Source of the DNA: Lophium mytilinum
Taxonomy: Eukaryota; Ascomycota; Dothideomycetes; Mytilinidiales; Mytilinidiaceae
DNA length: 64,000 nucleotides
NCBI GenBank assembly: GCA_010093605.1
Contig: MU004188.1
Location: 1,756,983 to 1,820,982, forward strand
Reading direction: 5' to 3'
Part shown: positions 1-12,200 of the stretch, in pieces
Numbering within the stretch: position 1 is the stretch's first letter
Layout of the letters: each line of letters starts with the position of its first letter
Position numbers and translations under genes: made by a program
Notes under the pieces: model-generated
The model's input: only the letters and a program-made list of their open reading frames with translations
Told to the model about the DNA's origin: nothing
Databases searched by the model: none

Positions 1-870
1 TTATTAGGGGTATAATAGGATGCTAGAAATACCTTTACTTTAGCTGCATCTAGTTCTATATTAAAATCGTCCTATCTAGAGTTAGATTCCTCTATAAGTA
101 AGGATTCTTCCTTCTTATTATTATCTTTTAGTGGTTTAAAGTACTCCTTTATTCTAAACTATTTTAGAGCTCTTTCTAGAAATAGATAGAAATAATCCTT
201 TATAAGGTGCGTAGCTGTTTTACACTTCTTATAGTATTGTTTTTCTATTCTATTCTTATTTTTAGGCAAGAACCTTTTAGTTCTATTAAATAGAGCCGTT
301 TTATACTCTTTAGACTCTTGTCTTCTTACTTTATCTATTAAATTAGAGAATAAATTATCTAATTTAATATTAGATGAATTTTCCCTATAGAATTATATAA
401 CTATTATTATAAAGCCATTATAGGGGTCCATTAGGTTATTTAAAACCTAGGCTATAATAACTTAATTTAGTAATTTAAGCTTTTTTGCTTTTAATTAATC
501 TATTAACTATTTTATCTTATTTAAGTAATCTTCTATAGTTAAAAACTTAGATAAAATAGTATTAAACAGTTCCTTATAAATAAGGCATTTAGAGCTAAAG
601 CCCTTTAGGCTATATAGCTTCTTTAGTAGCTTCTAAGCTTCTATTACAGTAGTAGAATACTATAATTATAATAGAGGGCCGTCCTCTTTAGTAAGCCTAA
701 TAGTGGCTAATACTTTTATATTATTTTCCTTATTAATAGGAATAGTAGTGCTACTAATAGTATTACTACAACTTTTTTCTACTAAGAGAGATTGTACTCT
801 TAGAGCCCAAACTTTATAGTTAGATTAACTAACTAGCTTAGTAATACTAATTTTATCTATTTTAGATTAA

Positions 871-1048
871 ATAGATAGATAGATAGCCCGTTAGGCAAAT
901 AGATAGATAGATAAATAGATGGATTTCTATATATCTATAGATTTTTATTTAAATAGATAGATTTTTATCTATCTATATATTTAGTAAATAGATAGATAGA
1001 TAAATTCTATATATCTATATATTTAATAAATAGATAGATAGATAGAAA
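871..1048. repeat. Interrupted GATA/TATC microsatellite
   Basis: Runs of GATA alternate with TATC runs and ATATATC spacers, forming several short arrays of three to five units each. Opposite-strand runs lie close together, so the segment could fold into hairpins. It sits inside the RIP-decayed block. Confidence 0.85.
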
Positions 1049-1628
1049 GAGAAATATTTTAATTTTTAATTAATTTATCTTCTTATATTAGATAAGATAA
1101 TAGAATAAAAGGTTATAATCTAATCTAGAGTATCTAGATTTAATACATAATAGATAATAGAGGTTAGAAGGTTAATTATATAGTTTATAACGTAATATAA
1201 GCTTATAGAAGCTTTATAATAGTAAATATAAATTTCTTTAGTCTAATTTTATTTATAATGGATTTATAATTCTAGATTATATTCTAGCTGTTATATAGCA
1301 GGTTTATAGTTAATAACTTTATCCTCTTCTTTAATTTTAGCTTTATTTTCAGCTATTTTAGCTTTATTTTAAGCTTAAAACTACTTATATAGTAGTATAG
1401 TAGGTTTATATACTAGTAATAGTAAATAAGATAGTAAATAGCATTATTTTTATCTAATATTTAGTCGATTTAGATGATTCTTATTAATATTTTATTAATT
1501 TAGATAATTTTAATCAATATCTAGTTAATTTTAAGATAGAACCTGCCTGTTAGTGCTTTATATAGCTATAGATTGCGTGGTGCAATCTAGGCTTATAATC
1601 TATTAAAGGTATAGAGTTAATATAAGAA

Positions 1629-1652
1629 TAGATAGATAGATAGATAGATAGA
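1629..1652. repeat. Short GATA tandem array
   Basis: About six perfect GATA units in a row, separate from the larger GATA-rich segment some 600 bases to the left. Composition agrees with the surrounding AT-rich block. Confidence 0.85.
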
Positions 1653-1826
1653 AATTATATTACTTAAGTGTTCTATTCTATATTAATAGTAATAGAGTAT
1701 ATATACAGCATTTAATGCATTATAAAACGTTTCTCTAACGTTCTTATAACATTATCTAACATTTGTTATATCACGTTTAAACGCTCACGGTTTCGTCCCG
1801 TTTAGAGGCTTTTGAGCCTATTACGC

Positions 1827-1862
1827 GTAAGGATATAACGCTTATGCTATTATAATCCTTAC
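1827..1862. repeat. Imperfect inverted repeat at the edge of the AT-rich block
   Basis: GTAAGGAT at 1827-1834 is mirrored by ATCCTTAC at 1855-1862, extended inward by ATAA/TTATA with one unpaired base. It falls exactly where the AT-rich block ends, so it may belong to the terminal part of the putative LTR. Confidence 0.6.
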
Positions 1863-1863
1863 A

Positions 1864-3025
1864 GTGAGTGGAGGCCGTGTAGGCTGTTGGAAACGGAAAG
1901 GCTGCGTACCGTGTGGGTAGTACACAGCTGTTGTACGGGGCTGACTGCGCCTATAGAGCTTATACAGCGCCTGTATGCGTCCGGTGGCCTAGCATGAATT
2001 TGACGCCACAGTTGTACTAGATGGGATTACAACGGAGGAAGCATCTTTCTGGACAATACTTTACTGAGACTGAGCTAGGTCTACTCAAAAGCATGGTACC
2101 GTGAGGCGTTACTTTCGAGATTATCCCTCTTTTATGAGTAACTTCGCGGCTTAATATCCGCGCTAAGCTACCGGATGCATTCACAAGCTATAAGTGAGAG
2201 TTTCCGTAGATGCTGTTCGCAAAAGCAACCCTTACTAGGGTACCTCTTCTAGCTAGGACACTGGCACCTCCAACGCTCCATTCCTAGATCTATCTTAGAT
2301 GTCCTTTCAGGGATTGTAAATATTGTCACTAGCCGGCCAGGCCAGGGATAAAGTTGACTGTTCCTCGCATTCGTTGTTAAGCGAGCGATGTGATTGAAGT
2401 TACGTGGGGTATGCTGAGATAAACGCCTGCTGCGCTTTCCGCTTCCTAACGCTCCGGGCCGCCCCGCCTGGGCCATCATCAAACGCACAAGGATCGAGTC
2501 CTGAGAACGGGGGAGTCGGTTATACTTGCCTTCAGATATATCTATACATAGGACTCTACTGCGGCACAGCCACGCCAAACGTCCATGGTGCAACACTCCA
2601 ACTCTTCCCCTTACCATTTCTGCAAGCCTGTCACGCCCCAAGTTTCTGTAGACGCCAGCCTCGAATCTAGGTGTGGGCTGTGTTGTCGCAGCCTATCATT
2701 CCCGTGATGAACCGCTTCGCAGCCCTGTCGCTGCCCCTTTATTAGTTGGTCTTGCAGATTAAAAAGTCAACCTCGGGCTATTTCAACAGGTCAATGCCTG
2801 AAGATGTTGGGGGCGCGGCGCTTGATACCTCTCCAACATAACCTGTTCCGCGGAGAGAACGACATGGCCTGCAATCATTTTCTTAAGGCCCGTGGACTGC
2901 ACTACCTCAAACAACTCAAGCAGCCATGAATGACTAGCTATCCCTCTGTACCTGATACTTATTCTTCGAGTCTGGAACCCTGAAAAGAAATATTAGCTCA
3001 CTGCGACAGAGTCTACCTTTCCGAC
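1864..3025. other. Intergenic, no gene supported
   Basis: Composition returns to about 50 percent GC. Open frames of 88-130 codons at 2249-2670 overlap each other on opposite strands, and neither looks like a conserved protein. The last few hundred bases are presumably the promoter and 5' UTR of the gene starting at 3026. Confidence 0.6.
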
Positions 3026-5144
3026 ATGTCCACTCAGCTCGAATCTCAATTCATAACCGCCGCATGCAACGAACCTCCGACGGAACCTACTAAACCTAGC
3101 AAGTTCCTGCTTCAAGAATGGTGGCTGGAAATCGGTGCTGTGTTTCTGAGCCTCGGCTCCTTTTGCGCCATGAGCGGAATCTTATTACGGCAGGATAAGC
3201 AGCCGTTGTCGAACTGGACTTTCCCAACTTCTCTCAACACTGTTGTTTCAATCTTAGGGACAATCTCAAGGACGACACTTGCTTTTGCGACTGCGGCGTG
3301 TCTAGGTCAACAGAAATGGAACTGGTTCCATGGCAGATCTAATCGGCTCAGCGCTTTTGAGAGATTTGACGACGCAACACGAGGACCCTGGGGTGGCACA
3401 CTGCTGTTTATAGCTTTGCGGATGAAGTAAGCAGTTCTAGTAGGGATTGAGCTAATATGTTATTGACACGATCAGGCATTGGGCCGCTCTTGGAGCATTT
3501 GCATCCGTTATCTTCATTACCTTCGATCCATTTCTCCAGGCCGTCATAACGACATATGGAGACCTCAATGTTTCCTCGGTTTCCAGCATTCCACAATTAG
3601 GCAGGACGTCACGCCTTGATCTTGGCTGGATCACCGGAGATCAGGGGTGCATGCTTGACGGCCCCAGGGACATTACGATGGTAAACAATGATACAGAGTA
3701 CTTTTTCTATACGGCAGACATCTTCCAACTCTATTCATGGACGATCACGCCGGATCTTGGCCTCAACTCTGCTTTGTTTGGCGCTCTCTCAAAATCAGGT
3801 CTCTCTGGAAGTTCTCTCGCCGCTAGTTGCGAGACTGGAAACTGTACATGGCCGACATATACATCGCTTGCTATTTGCAGTGCATGCAGCGATGTTTCAG
3901 CTCATATCAACTCCTCTAGGACTTACATAAACGACTCGTTTTCAGACTCAACCCCGCCGTACTGGAGCGTTGAATACCATTTAGATGCTGTTCAGCTCAT
4001 CAATAACGAGTCGGCCCTATTCAATGCTTCTGGGGACATCGTGTTTGGCCTTAATGCCACAGCGAACCCGGCCGAGACGATATCATTCAGAAACTCTAGC
4101 GCCCTCATTGTTGCATTTACCACCATGAAGAGTCCGGACTCATATCTCAACGGAACGACAAAGTGGAGTGAGTCAAAGCCTGTCGCGTCGGAGTGCGCCC
4201 TGTCTTTCTGCGTCAACGAATATACCACAACAATGGTTAACAACACGGTTCATGAAAAGGTCAACAATTCTTATTCGGCACGTAATCACGATTCCTACGG
4301 CCACTTACAAGATCCCGAGAATTTATGCCAAATGATCAATGTACAGAATGGGTATGGCCTTGGTGCTGAGACCAATACCAATATGTCGTCGTCAACGAAT
4401 AATCTGACGGCTTATTGCTCTCAAAGTTTCGAGTACTGGAAGAGCTTTACTGGTAATTCACTCTGGATGAAGATCGGCTCTCTCTTCAACTACTCCGAGC
4501 CTTTGAATCAGTGGGACTTGCAGCTGCTCGGGCCGGAAGGGGACGGCGGAAGTACAACGAAATTCAACATCAGCGTCGTCACCATCATCAGCACGATACA
4601 GTACATCCTGGACTGGTCACTTGGATCACAGAGCACCAAGTCAATCAGTGAGGAGATGGGAGGTACTTGTGAATTTTCGCCGAATCCACTCGTGATGGGA
4701 ACGATGAAGAACGTTTCTGGTGGTTCTCAGTCCCAAATGATGTCCGTGCTCTTTCAGACGTCAAATATCACGTCAACTTTCGAAAACATCTCTCTTTCAA
4801 TGTCAAACTATATTCGAAACATCGACCAGGCCGAAATGGTTAATGGAACCACACTTCAATGGGTTACACATTTCAAGATCCAGTGGGCCTATCTGACGGC
4901 GCCGATTACCGCTCTGGTTGCTGGATGCGTATACGTTGGCCTCGCAATCGGGCAGACACGGAATCTCCGACTACCCGCGTGGAAAGAATCAATCGTCCCG
5001 ACTCTTGTATATGGCTTGAGCAAAGACGACCAGGAGTTTTTGAGGGATTCGGGGACAAAGGACTTGATTGGCCGGGCTAGAAAAACGGTTAAGCTTCGGT
5101 TTGATGACGACGATGGTGGAGTTCGGAAGTTGAAAGTGGTCTGA
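3026..5144 (+). CDS. DUF3176 family membrane protein
   Basis: Exons 3026-3426 and 3476-5144 are joined across a 49-nt intron (GTAAGC...CAG), giving 689 residues. The join restores R-M-K-H-W and continues the conserved domain. Near residues 30-135 are the DUF3176 hallmarks: WWLEI opening a hydrophobic segment, a second membrane segment, then KWNWF, LSAFERFD and RGPWG. A third hydrophobic segment follows the intron. A long extracellular-type region carries many N-glycosylation sequons and scattered cysteines, and one membrane segment lies near residues 615-635 before a short charged tail. The topology is three N-terminal spans, a large lumenal or outer domain and a last span. The family is fungus-specific and of unknown function, often present in many copies. 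The start is the first ATG in frame; there is no obvious signal peptide. The call is firm as to family, open as to role. Confidence 0.88.
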
Positions 5145-5237
5145 GGGGATCTGTCAATAGTCTGGGTGTTAATGTTGCTATAATGGAGTTTAGATGGTAA
5201 CATCATCTTCTTAAATTATTTGCTACGCTAGTCGCAT

Positions 5238-6053
5238 CTACCCCAAGTATCTTTCGCTACCCAGGAATGCTTTGATGTTTGGCCTATTTTCGATAGCGTC
5301 CACCAACTCCTTGAGGCGCGGGTACTCTTTCAGTCCAGCTCGTCCGTCTTGCGTCAACTGCTCGTCGTGGAGGAGCTGATACAACACCAGATCAGCGTAT
5401 GTGACGTTTGCGCCGATGATAAACGGGCCACTGCGAGAGGCATCGTGAGATGACAAGTGGGTGTTCATGGCCTTCAAGAACCTGACTCGGTTTCCTTTAC
5501 AGTGCTGGGGGTAAGTGGTGTCTTTGTTTTCGGAAAAGAAGGCAGTGATGAACAGCGTTCGCCCTTCAGATTCTCATGCGTTAGTCGATGCTAGTGTCAG
5601 CGGTTGAATCAGATAAAACACTTACAATCAACGACGATGTCGCACATTGCATCGGCCCAGTACTTCTCCTCTTCAGTCTGCCCGTCATATTTGCCTAGCT
5701 GGCGCGCGAAGTGCCTGAGGATGGCATAGCTCTGCGTCAAGATTCTGCCATTCAACTCAATGACCGGGATGTTGGTTGTTGGGTTGAGCTCAGAGATCTT
5801 GGTGGCCTTGTACTTTGGGTACTCTTCGAAGCTGTAGCGGATGTCATTGTAAGCGATTCCGGCATCCTGTAGGAAGTTCGAGTCAGAACGTCCTCTTCAC
5901 GATCGAGGATCAAAGCTAGTATAATACCTCCCAAAGTAGCCTTATGACCTGGCCACGCCCACGAGACTGAAAGTCGAAGTAGTGAAGAACGGGCACTCCG
6001 CCTATCTTCTCATTGCTAGCGCCGGGAGTCCCATAAGACTTTGTCGATGGCAT
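5238..6053 (-). CDS. Glutathione S-transferase (sigma-like, cytosolic)
   Basis: Three exons, 6053-5928, 5866-5626 and 5563-5238, with introns of 61 and 62 nt, encode 230 residues, the usual length for a soluble GST. The N-terminal thioredoxin-fold part begins near residue 18 with VPVLHYFDF and has the glutathione-binding features IPVIELNG (cis-proline) and TQSYAILRHFA (the S-Q-S-type motif). The all-helical C-terminal part follows the second intron and includes the conserved FIIGANVTYADLVLYQLL, with the buried Asp of the N-capping box. The tyrosine of HYFDF is the likely catalytic residue, as in sigma and alpha classes. It should conjugate glutathione to electrophiles in the cytosol. The neighbouring MFS exporter suggests, but does not prove, a joint detoxification role. 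Class assignment within the GSTs is by resemblance only. Confidence 0.9.
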
Positions 6054-6969
6054 GTTTCACTTTGTATAAAGCTATAAGGCTAGAAAACTCGAGGTACGTA
6101 ATTGGAGCTTGCGGGAATTGAGCTGTGTAGTAAAGGTCTGAGAAAAAAGCATTGAACAAAGCCGCGCCGCTTCACATATACGTCGAAGGGAAGCAAGTCG
6201 CGGAGAACGTAAATTGCATCAGTGTGGAGTCTATCATGACGAAGGCGGTAAAAGTCTAGATTTAGTGCTCACGACTAGATTTAGTGCTCACGACTAAAAG
6301 AGATCTCCGCGGACGTTGAAAACGAAGACTACAACTAACCAAGAGGTTGGTCGTATAGAAGAGTTACTTTACCAAGATTAGGCATACACCTACGAAAGTC
6401 AAGGGCTACAGCTCGAGCCATTTACTTACACTCGAGGATCTAGTAACGCAGGTCGTAAAAAGCTTGTGCTTCGAGACATACGTAATGGAAAGAGACGAGA
6501 TGTGTGCCTTTCATTTGTTCTTTCGATCAATCCAAGAGAGCAACGAGGCCACGAAGCCTTGACGGGTGAAGCTTTTGGCCTCAGGACCACGACAAGATTC
6601 TTTGTTCAATCGATAGATCTATGTCGTTCTCACATAGAAGTACTAGACGGCATACTCCGTGCCCCGCAAGAACCCCGCGTTTACGACTCGCGTTTTCTAA
6701 AGTCCGTCTCGGCCGAAGATGGCACCAAACAACAAGGCTGTCGGCAATTCGCAGCTCCGATTGGCTGTATGCATGCGTTCATCCCGAGAACACGACGATT
6801 TCAAGCCTTTCAAGAGGTTGAGTTGTAGAGAGGCGTTGATCGTGCAGATCTCTTCAGCCGCGGAGGGTCTCATTTCTTGTTCCCTTTCTCTTCCATCGCG
6901 CGTTGTTGACTCCTTCGATCCTGCTATTTGCATTTCAACTCCTGCACCGGCACACTTTTCTGCCTTGCC
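6054..6969. other. Intergenic, shared upstream region of GST and MFS genes
   Basis: The GST gene points left and the transporter gene points right, so this is a divergent promoter region of about 0.9 kb. Overlapping frames of 60-144 codons occur on both strands but none resembles a known family. A 19-bp direct duplication lies within it. Confidence 0.6.
6256..6293. repeat. 19-bp perfect tandem duplication
   Basis: The unit CTAGATTTAGTGCTCACGA occurs twice back to back, at 6256-6274 and 6275-6293. It lies about 200 bp upstream of the GST start codon, so it could double a regulatory site of that gene. Confidence 0.9.
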
Positions 6970-8790
6970 ATGTCTTCCGAGAAGGACGTAGACGTCAACA
7001 GTGTCAAGGACGAGGACAGCTCGGTTGGAAACGGAGAGCGGGATCCTGAGAAGGATATCCCGACCGCGCCGCAGAAAGCTGTGGTTGACAATGTAAAGCA
7101 ATTTTAGCCTGTTCTCCGCCAACTCTAACACTCGTTAGAAAGAAGCATTAGACCCAGCCAACAGCCAGGATGACCACGAGTACGATCTTGAGAAGCACCT
7201 GTCGCGAAGGAGTTCGCGACACAAAGACCAAATAGAACACGAAAAGTATCCCGAGACCGACCTAGACAAAGGTATCGTCGGCTGGGATGGACAGGACGAC
7301 CCGAAAAATCCCAGAAACTTCCCTGATTTCACGAAATGGTGTCTCTTAGGGCTGGTCAGTCTTATCACGCTTATGAGGTTCGTCAGTGTTAATCCCGGTG
7401 CAAATCTCAGACAGTGACTAAAACCATGGGCATAGTCCGTTAGCATCGTCCATGTTTGCTCCCGGTGTCTCCTTCATGGACGCAGACTTCAACAATACGA
7501 GCACGATCTTGAGCTCATTTTCCGTTAGCATCTTTGTCCTTGGGTTTGTGGTACGTACTATTCGCCCTTGTCGAGTAATTGACCCGGACGCTTACATCTC
7601 CGCAGTTAGGCCCCCTGTTCCTATCACCGCTCAGCGAGATCTACGGCAGGCGGCCCGTCCTTGATTGTTCGAATTGCTTCTTCGTCATCTGGAACCTCGG
7701 CTGCGCGTTAGCCCCAAATCTCGCGGCCCTGATGGTGATGCGATTGCTTGGGGGTATCGGAGGCTCCGCATGTCTGACAATTGGCGGCGGCGTCATCGCC
7801 GACCTGTTTGTAGCCGAGCAGCGAGGTCTCGCTACAGCCGTATACAGCCTGGGCGCCCTATTCGGCCCTGTGGTGGGTCCTATATGCGGTGGATTCATCG
7901 CTCAACGTGTAGGCTGGCGGTGGGTGTTCTGGGTTCTTCTAATTGGCTCTGCCCTAGTAACCCTCGGTATCATTATCACGAACCGCGAAACAAACCCTAC
8001 CGTCCTTCTGGAGAGAAAGACGATCCGTCTTCGGCGAGAGCTCAATCGTCCAGACCTTGTCTCATTCTACGCGCGAAACAAGACCGAAGTTCAGCTTCGT
8101 CGTCGGAACGTCCTCAAAACGGGTATTTTGCGCCCGTTGAAGATGCTTAGCATGTCCCCAATCGTGTTCCTACTCTCCGCCTACCTCGCCTTCGTGTTTG
8201 GACTGCTCTATCTCCTCTTCACGACGATCACACAAGTCTATATGGAAACGTACAACTGGCAGCCGGAGATGTGTGGGCTGGCATACCTCGGGATCGGGAT
8301 TGGATTCTTTCTCGGCATCCTCTTTGTCGCCAAGACATCCGACGCGACTATAATCCGTTTATCGAGACGTAATAACGGCGTGTACGAGCCCGAAATGCGA
8401 CTTCCGGCCGTTGTTTTCTTCGGCATGCTAGTGCCAATATCATTTTTCTGGTATGGTTGGTCGGCTGAGAAGAAGGCCCACTGGATCGTGCCCCTCATTG
8501 GATTATTGCCCTTCGGATTGGGCCTGATGGGGATCTTCGCACCGATTCAAACATACCTCATTGACGCATTTCCGGAGTACGCCGCTTCCGCTGTCGCCGC
8601 ACTTACAGCACTACGGTGCCTTTTTGCGGCATTCTTGCCGCTCGCGGGACCGTCCATGTATGAGAGCTTGGGATTAGGATGGGGCAATAGTCTGTTAGGT
8701 TTCGTCGCCCTCGCGTTGATTCCGGCACCTGCGTTAATATACAAATATGGAGGAATGATCCGCAAGAAGTACCCTATAAAGCTGGACTGA
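6970..8790 (+). CDS. MFS drug/polyamine-type transporter (DHA1 family)
   Basis: Four exons, 6970-7092, 7139-7377, 7436-7550 and 7606-8790, with introns of 46, 58 and 55 nt, give 553 residues. A charged hydrophilic N-terminus of about 105 residues precedes the conserved W-D-G-Q-D-D-P-K-N-P-R-N-F entry motif. Twelve membrane segments are expected. Motif A, GPLFLSPLSEIYGRRPV, begins near residue 161 just after the third intron. A motif C-like GPVVGPICGG near residue 243 marks a drug:H+ antiporter. A cytosolic loop around residues 285-345 is rich in Arg and Lys. The family exports drugs, polyamines and secondary metabolites at the plasma membrane; the substrate here cannot be read from sequence. 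The start ATG is the first in the exon-1 frame and gives a typical acidic N-terminus. Confidence 0.9.
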
Positions 8791-9279
8791 GTTCAGAGGA
8801 GCGCGGATTGCTCAGACCCTACAATCAGTAGTCCTAGACCTCAGAGCTCAGGCGCCTTTCATTGTCTTCAACTGGAGCATGTGTGGCACAAGCTACTCGA
8901 GATTTTGAAGCGACATCCTTGTGTCTTGCTCGCCCGAGAGGCACAGATGCCAATCAAAATGTTGACGCGGAGCCATGTTCTTCAGGTCTCATAAAGGTCC
9001 TCTCTGTACATAAGACCGCAAGTACAGTACGATAGACGACGACGACTGGAAATAGGATATGAACAGCCGGGTCTGCGTGGCAAGTCTATGTCTAGCAGTC
9101 TGCAAGAACCAGCAAACGAGCAGCATGTTCGAGGCTCATATTATGAAACAGCCTGGGAGTTTATGAAATGGGGGAGTGCTCTGAGGGCGAGCTGTTGTTC
9201 CAATTCCAATGATAGCAATCCCTCGTGCCCTCGATATACCTATGTCCGCACGTTGAGGCGGAGAGTCTGATGTCCTAGC
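8791..9279. other. Intergenic between convergent MFS and GDE1 genes
   Basis: This segment is between two 3' ends. It should hold both polyadenylation regions. A 60-codon frame at 9088-9270 has no recognisable content. Nothing else is seen. Confidence 0.6.
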
Positions 9280-12200
9280 TTAGGAGAATATCGCAGCTGT
9301 TGAAGGAGCCCCGTTGATGGTGTCCACCGCGCTTGATATGTGCTTTGCCCCTTCCTTCGAAACAATAGCGCCATTTGCACTATTTTGGCCGTTTACAGTA
9401 AGCTTAGTGGCGGGTTTGTGGCCGGTAAGGCCTTTGCGAATGGCGAGTACCGAGTCAACAATGACCGCATCGATACCCTCGTCGACTTGGAGCTAAAAAC
9501 CCGTCGTAAGTAAATCAACAACCGGAGAATACTGAGATGTTCGCGTACCTTCACTTTGTCAGGGTCGTTGTTGAGCGTTCCGTAGCTCACGCACACCAGC
9601 CCTGATTCCTTGACGACCTTGACTAGCCGAGGACACAGTACCAACGGCTCCGCCGCCGACACAACACCGAGGAGGTTCCACCTAGATGCAAAACGGATTG
9701 CTTCTTGTAGACTTGCCGCTCGAATGTCGCCAACTGGACAAGTTCCAGCATCGGTCAAGAACAGTATCGGGATAGAGGGCTGTTTGAAGGACAGCATTAG
9801 GCAGATGTCAGGGTTGAAAGAAGAGAATATGATGTTGCGTTTGTTGCCAAGGTCGTAGACGGTTTTAAGGACTGTGTCGACAAATGAATTGAGCTCAACC
9901 GCGTACGTATCCATCTCGTGCTCCTCGGATTCATGGAGCATTGGGTATTCTGACATGTAGTTAGCAGAAACTCCGAAGGCTCAGGGAACGGCGTTTCAAG
10001 ATGGGGGATATCATACTCATTTCTATGTTGAAACCGGTGGATTCGGGGAGCTTCCTGAACATCTCCTCTAACGTCGTGAATGGGGCCTGGATGAAGGTGC
10101 CCCTGCTGTTGCCCTTGTAGCCCTTCATCTTGAAGTCACGAGTATGTTTCATTCGTTCAGCCAGATCTATTGTGTGGCTTTGGTTGGATGTGTCCATGGA
10201 GTATGATCGTGGACGTCTCTGAGAGGATCGACCTCCCTTGCTGGCCTGTGCCTTCCTGGCATCGTCGGGCGATGGCGCCCGAGAAGATTTCGGGGTCTGA
10301 TGCTCGCTTATGTGCAGAAACTAAACATCGCAAGGTTAAGAGGCGTCGTCTAAAGGTACCGGGCTATACATACTTGCTCTAAGGTGAGAGTGTGTACAGG
10401 AGCATCAATTCCGGTCTCGCTGACCAGAAAGTCATGGTAAATAACCGGGACATGGTCTTTCGTCAATTGGACATCTGCTGCGTGTTAAGTAAAGCCTAAA
10501 GTGCCCTAATTAGGTTCTTACCGAACTATCAAATGATTAGCGCGTTTTAAAGACTCTCGATGAAAGGCTTACCTCAACATAAGAAGCACCAAGATTTGCT
10601 GCTGCAATGAACGACTGAATTCGAAATTAACAAAAATGCTCATACGGCAGGATAGTCGATTATACCTGGAGGGTGTTTTCACCGAGTTGCAACGACTTCC
10701 TAGAGGCCATGTTTTTGCCCAGACCTTCACATGAGTTAGGATGGGAGCGGGGGAGAGAAACAGCAGCCAAATTCACCTCGATGTCCGATGACCATGGTTG
10801 ATGTCATGCTCTTCCAATATGTATGTTGTTCCGTGATAGACATGTTGGGATGCGTGAATGGCGTGATAATAAGAAAGTTGAAATTGACAGATCCAATGAC
10901 CTCCAACGTCGCGGCGGCAATGATGGGTACTTTCACATCGCCCTGCAAGGTGATCCTGTTCGATCCAATACTCGGTTTGATGCTGGAAAGAAGGGCGACT
11001 GCCCGACCGACGATGCGATCTTTGGAACCCGCATACGTCGGAACAATGTCGAAGAGCAACTTCACGCCGGCCGCATTTGTTGTCATGAAGGTGATGGGAT
11101 CTGTACAAATGTTCTCTTGCACTGGAAGATCAATGATGGTAGGTTCGCCACTCGCACCCGTTGCAGACACAACCACAGACAAGGCAGTATCGAGCTGCGT
11201 GGAATGGGCGTCAGAAAGCGGGATGTTGTCGAGCTGCACCGCTGCGACATTCTTCCTGATGTCCATGGTACCCAGGCTGACAAGTACCATCGTTTCCTTC
11301 GTAAGGTAGCGATGTCCAAATGCCTTCACAGGTTCAGGAATTCGCACGGTCTGAGTTTCCCTGAAAAGATTGTTGGACCGTCTTTCATCCAGGGAAGAGG
11401 TAGCGGGAGGTGACGCAGATCGAGCCGACGAAGAGTCGGAAGTTGGCTGAGCTCTGGTAGGACTGACTTCTGCGAGCCTCTCAGCAATCTCTAAGTGCCC
11501 CCGTAGAGCAGCATGTTCTTTTGCAGTCCAGCCGGAGAGGTCGGGTCGCTCAAGGTCGGCGCCGGCGGCAATAAGTAGCTCAACAATGGGTAGATGGCCG
11601 TCCACACAGGCGATGAATATTGGCGTCCACGAAAAAGTCTTCTCTGAGATATCGACGTCCGCTTTCTGGTTCTCAGAGCCGTTCACTAGTGCCTCTGCAC
11701 ATTCATGATGTCCGAAGCGGGCAGCGACATGTAGTGCAGTCTCGCCTTGCTCGTCCTGGTAATTGACATCAACTCCCGCATCCACCAATAACCGTACAAT
11801 TGCGACGAAATTGGATTGAGTTGCGAGTGCGAGGACTGCACCAGACTTGGACACATTTTTCCTTGAAGACATCCTGTCACTGCTTTCACCATGCCAGTCT
11901 TCTGCCTGAAGAAGTGTTTTCGTAGTTAGAGGATGTCCGCCGATTACGCTGAGATGAAGAGGCGCGTAGCCTTCCAAGTCTTGCCAAAGCTCCGAATCAA
12001 TGCCTTGAGACACATCAAACTGATCCCACTCTTGCATGTGCTTTATGACGACCTCACAAACCACGACGAAGCCGTACTGGGCGGCATAGTGCAATGGCAG
12101 CCTCCCATACGAATCGCGGGCTTGAAGCGCGGCGCGTTGGTGGGATTCGAGTCTGTCAAGGAGATACGTCAGGAAGCGAACGGACTCATCGTCCAGGCTC

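Larger units (their letters stand above)
1..1863 (-). mobile_element. RIP-decayed Ty1/copia-like LTR retrotransposon fossil, running off the left edge
   Basis: The block is very AT-rich and almost free of CpA/TpG, the signature of RIP. Read on the minus strand, pieces between about 50 and 720 resemble the gag region of Ty1/copia elements, including a zinc-knuckle-like stretch near 180-230. The base composition changes abruptly at 1863. There the minus strand begins TGTAAGGATT, which would suit the first bases of a 5' LTR in that orientation, so the left-hand remainder would lie outside the window. The LTR's inner end and primer site were not found. It is a heavily broken fossil with many breaks. 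Family assignment is by eye and moderate; a different LTR family cannot be excluded. Confidence 0.45.

Noticed and set aside
871-1048. CRISPR-like array suggested by spaced GATA blocks
   Set aside because: The units are simple 4-nt microsatellites with irregular spacing in a eukaryotic nuclear sequence.
2249-2670. Overlapping opposite-strand open frames of 130 and 88 codons
   Set aside because: Neither has a recognisable domain or family-like sequence, and they overlap on opposite strands.
6466-7131. Open frames of 90-144 codons on both strands before the MFS gene
   Set aside because: They overlap the true first exon and intron of the transporter or lie in its leader, with no family resemblance.
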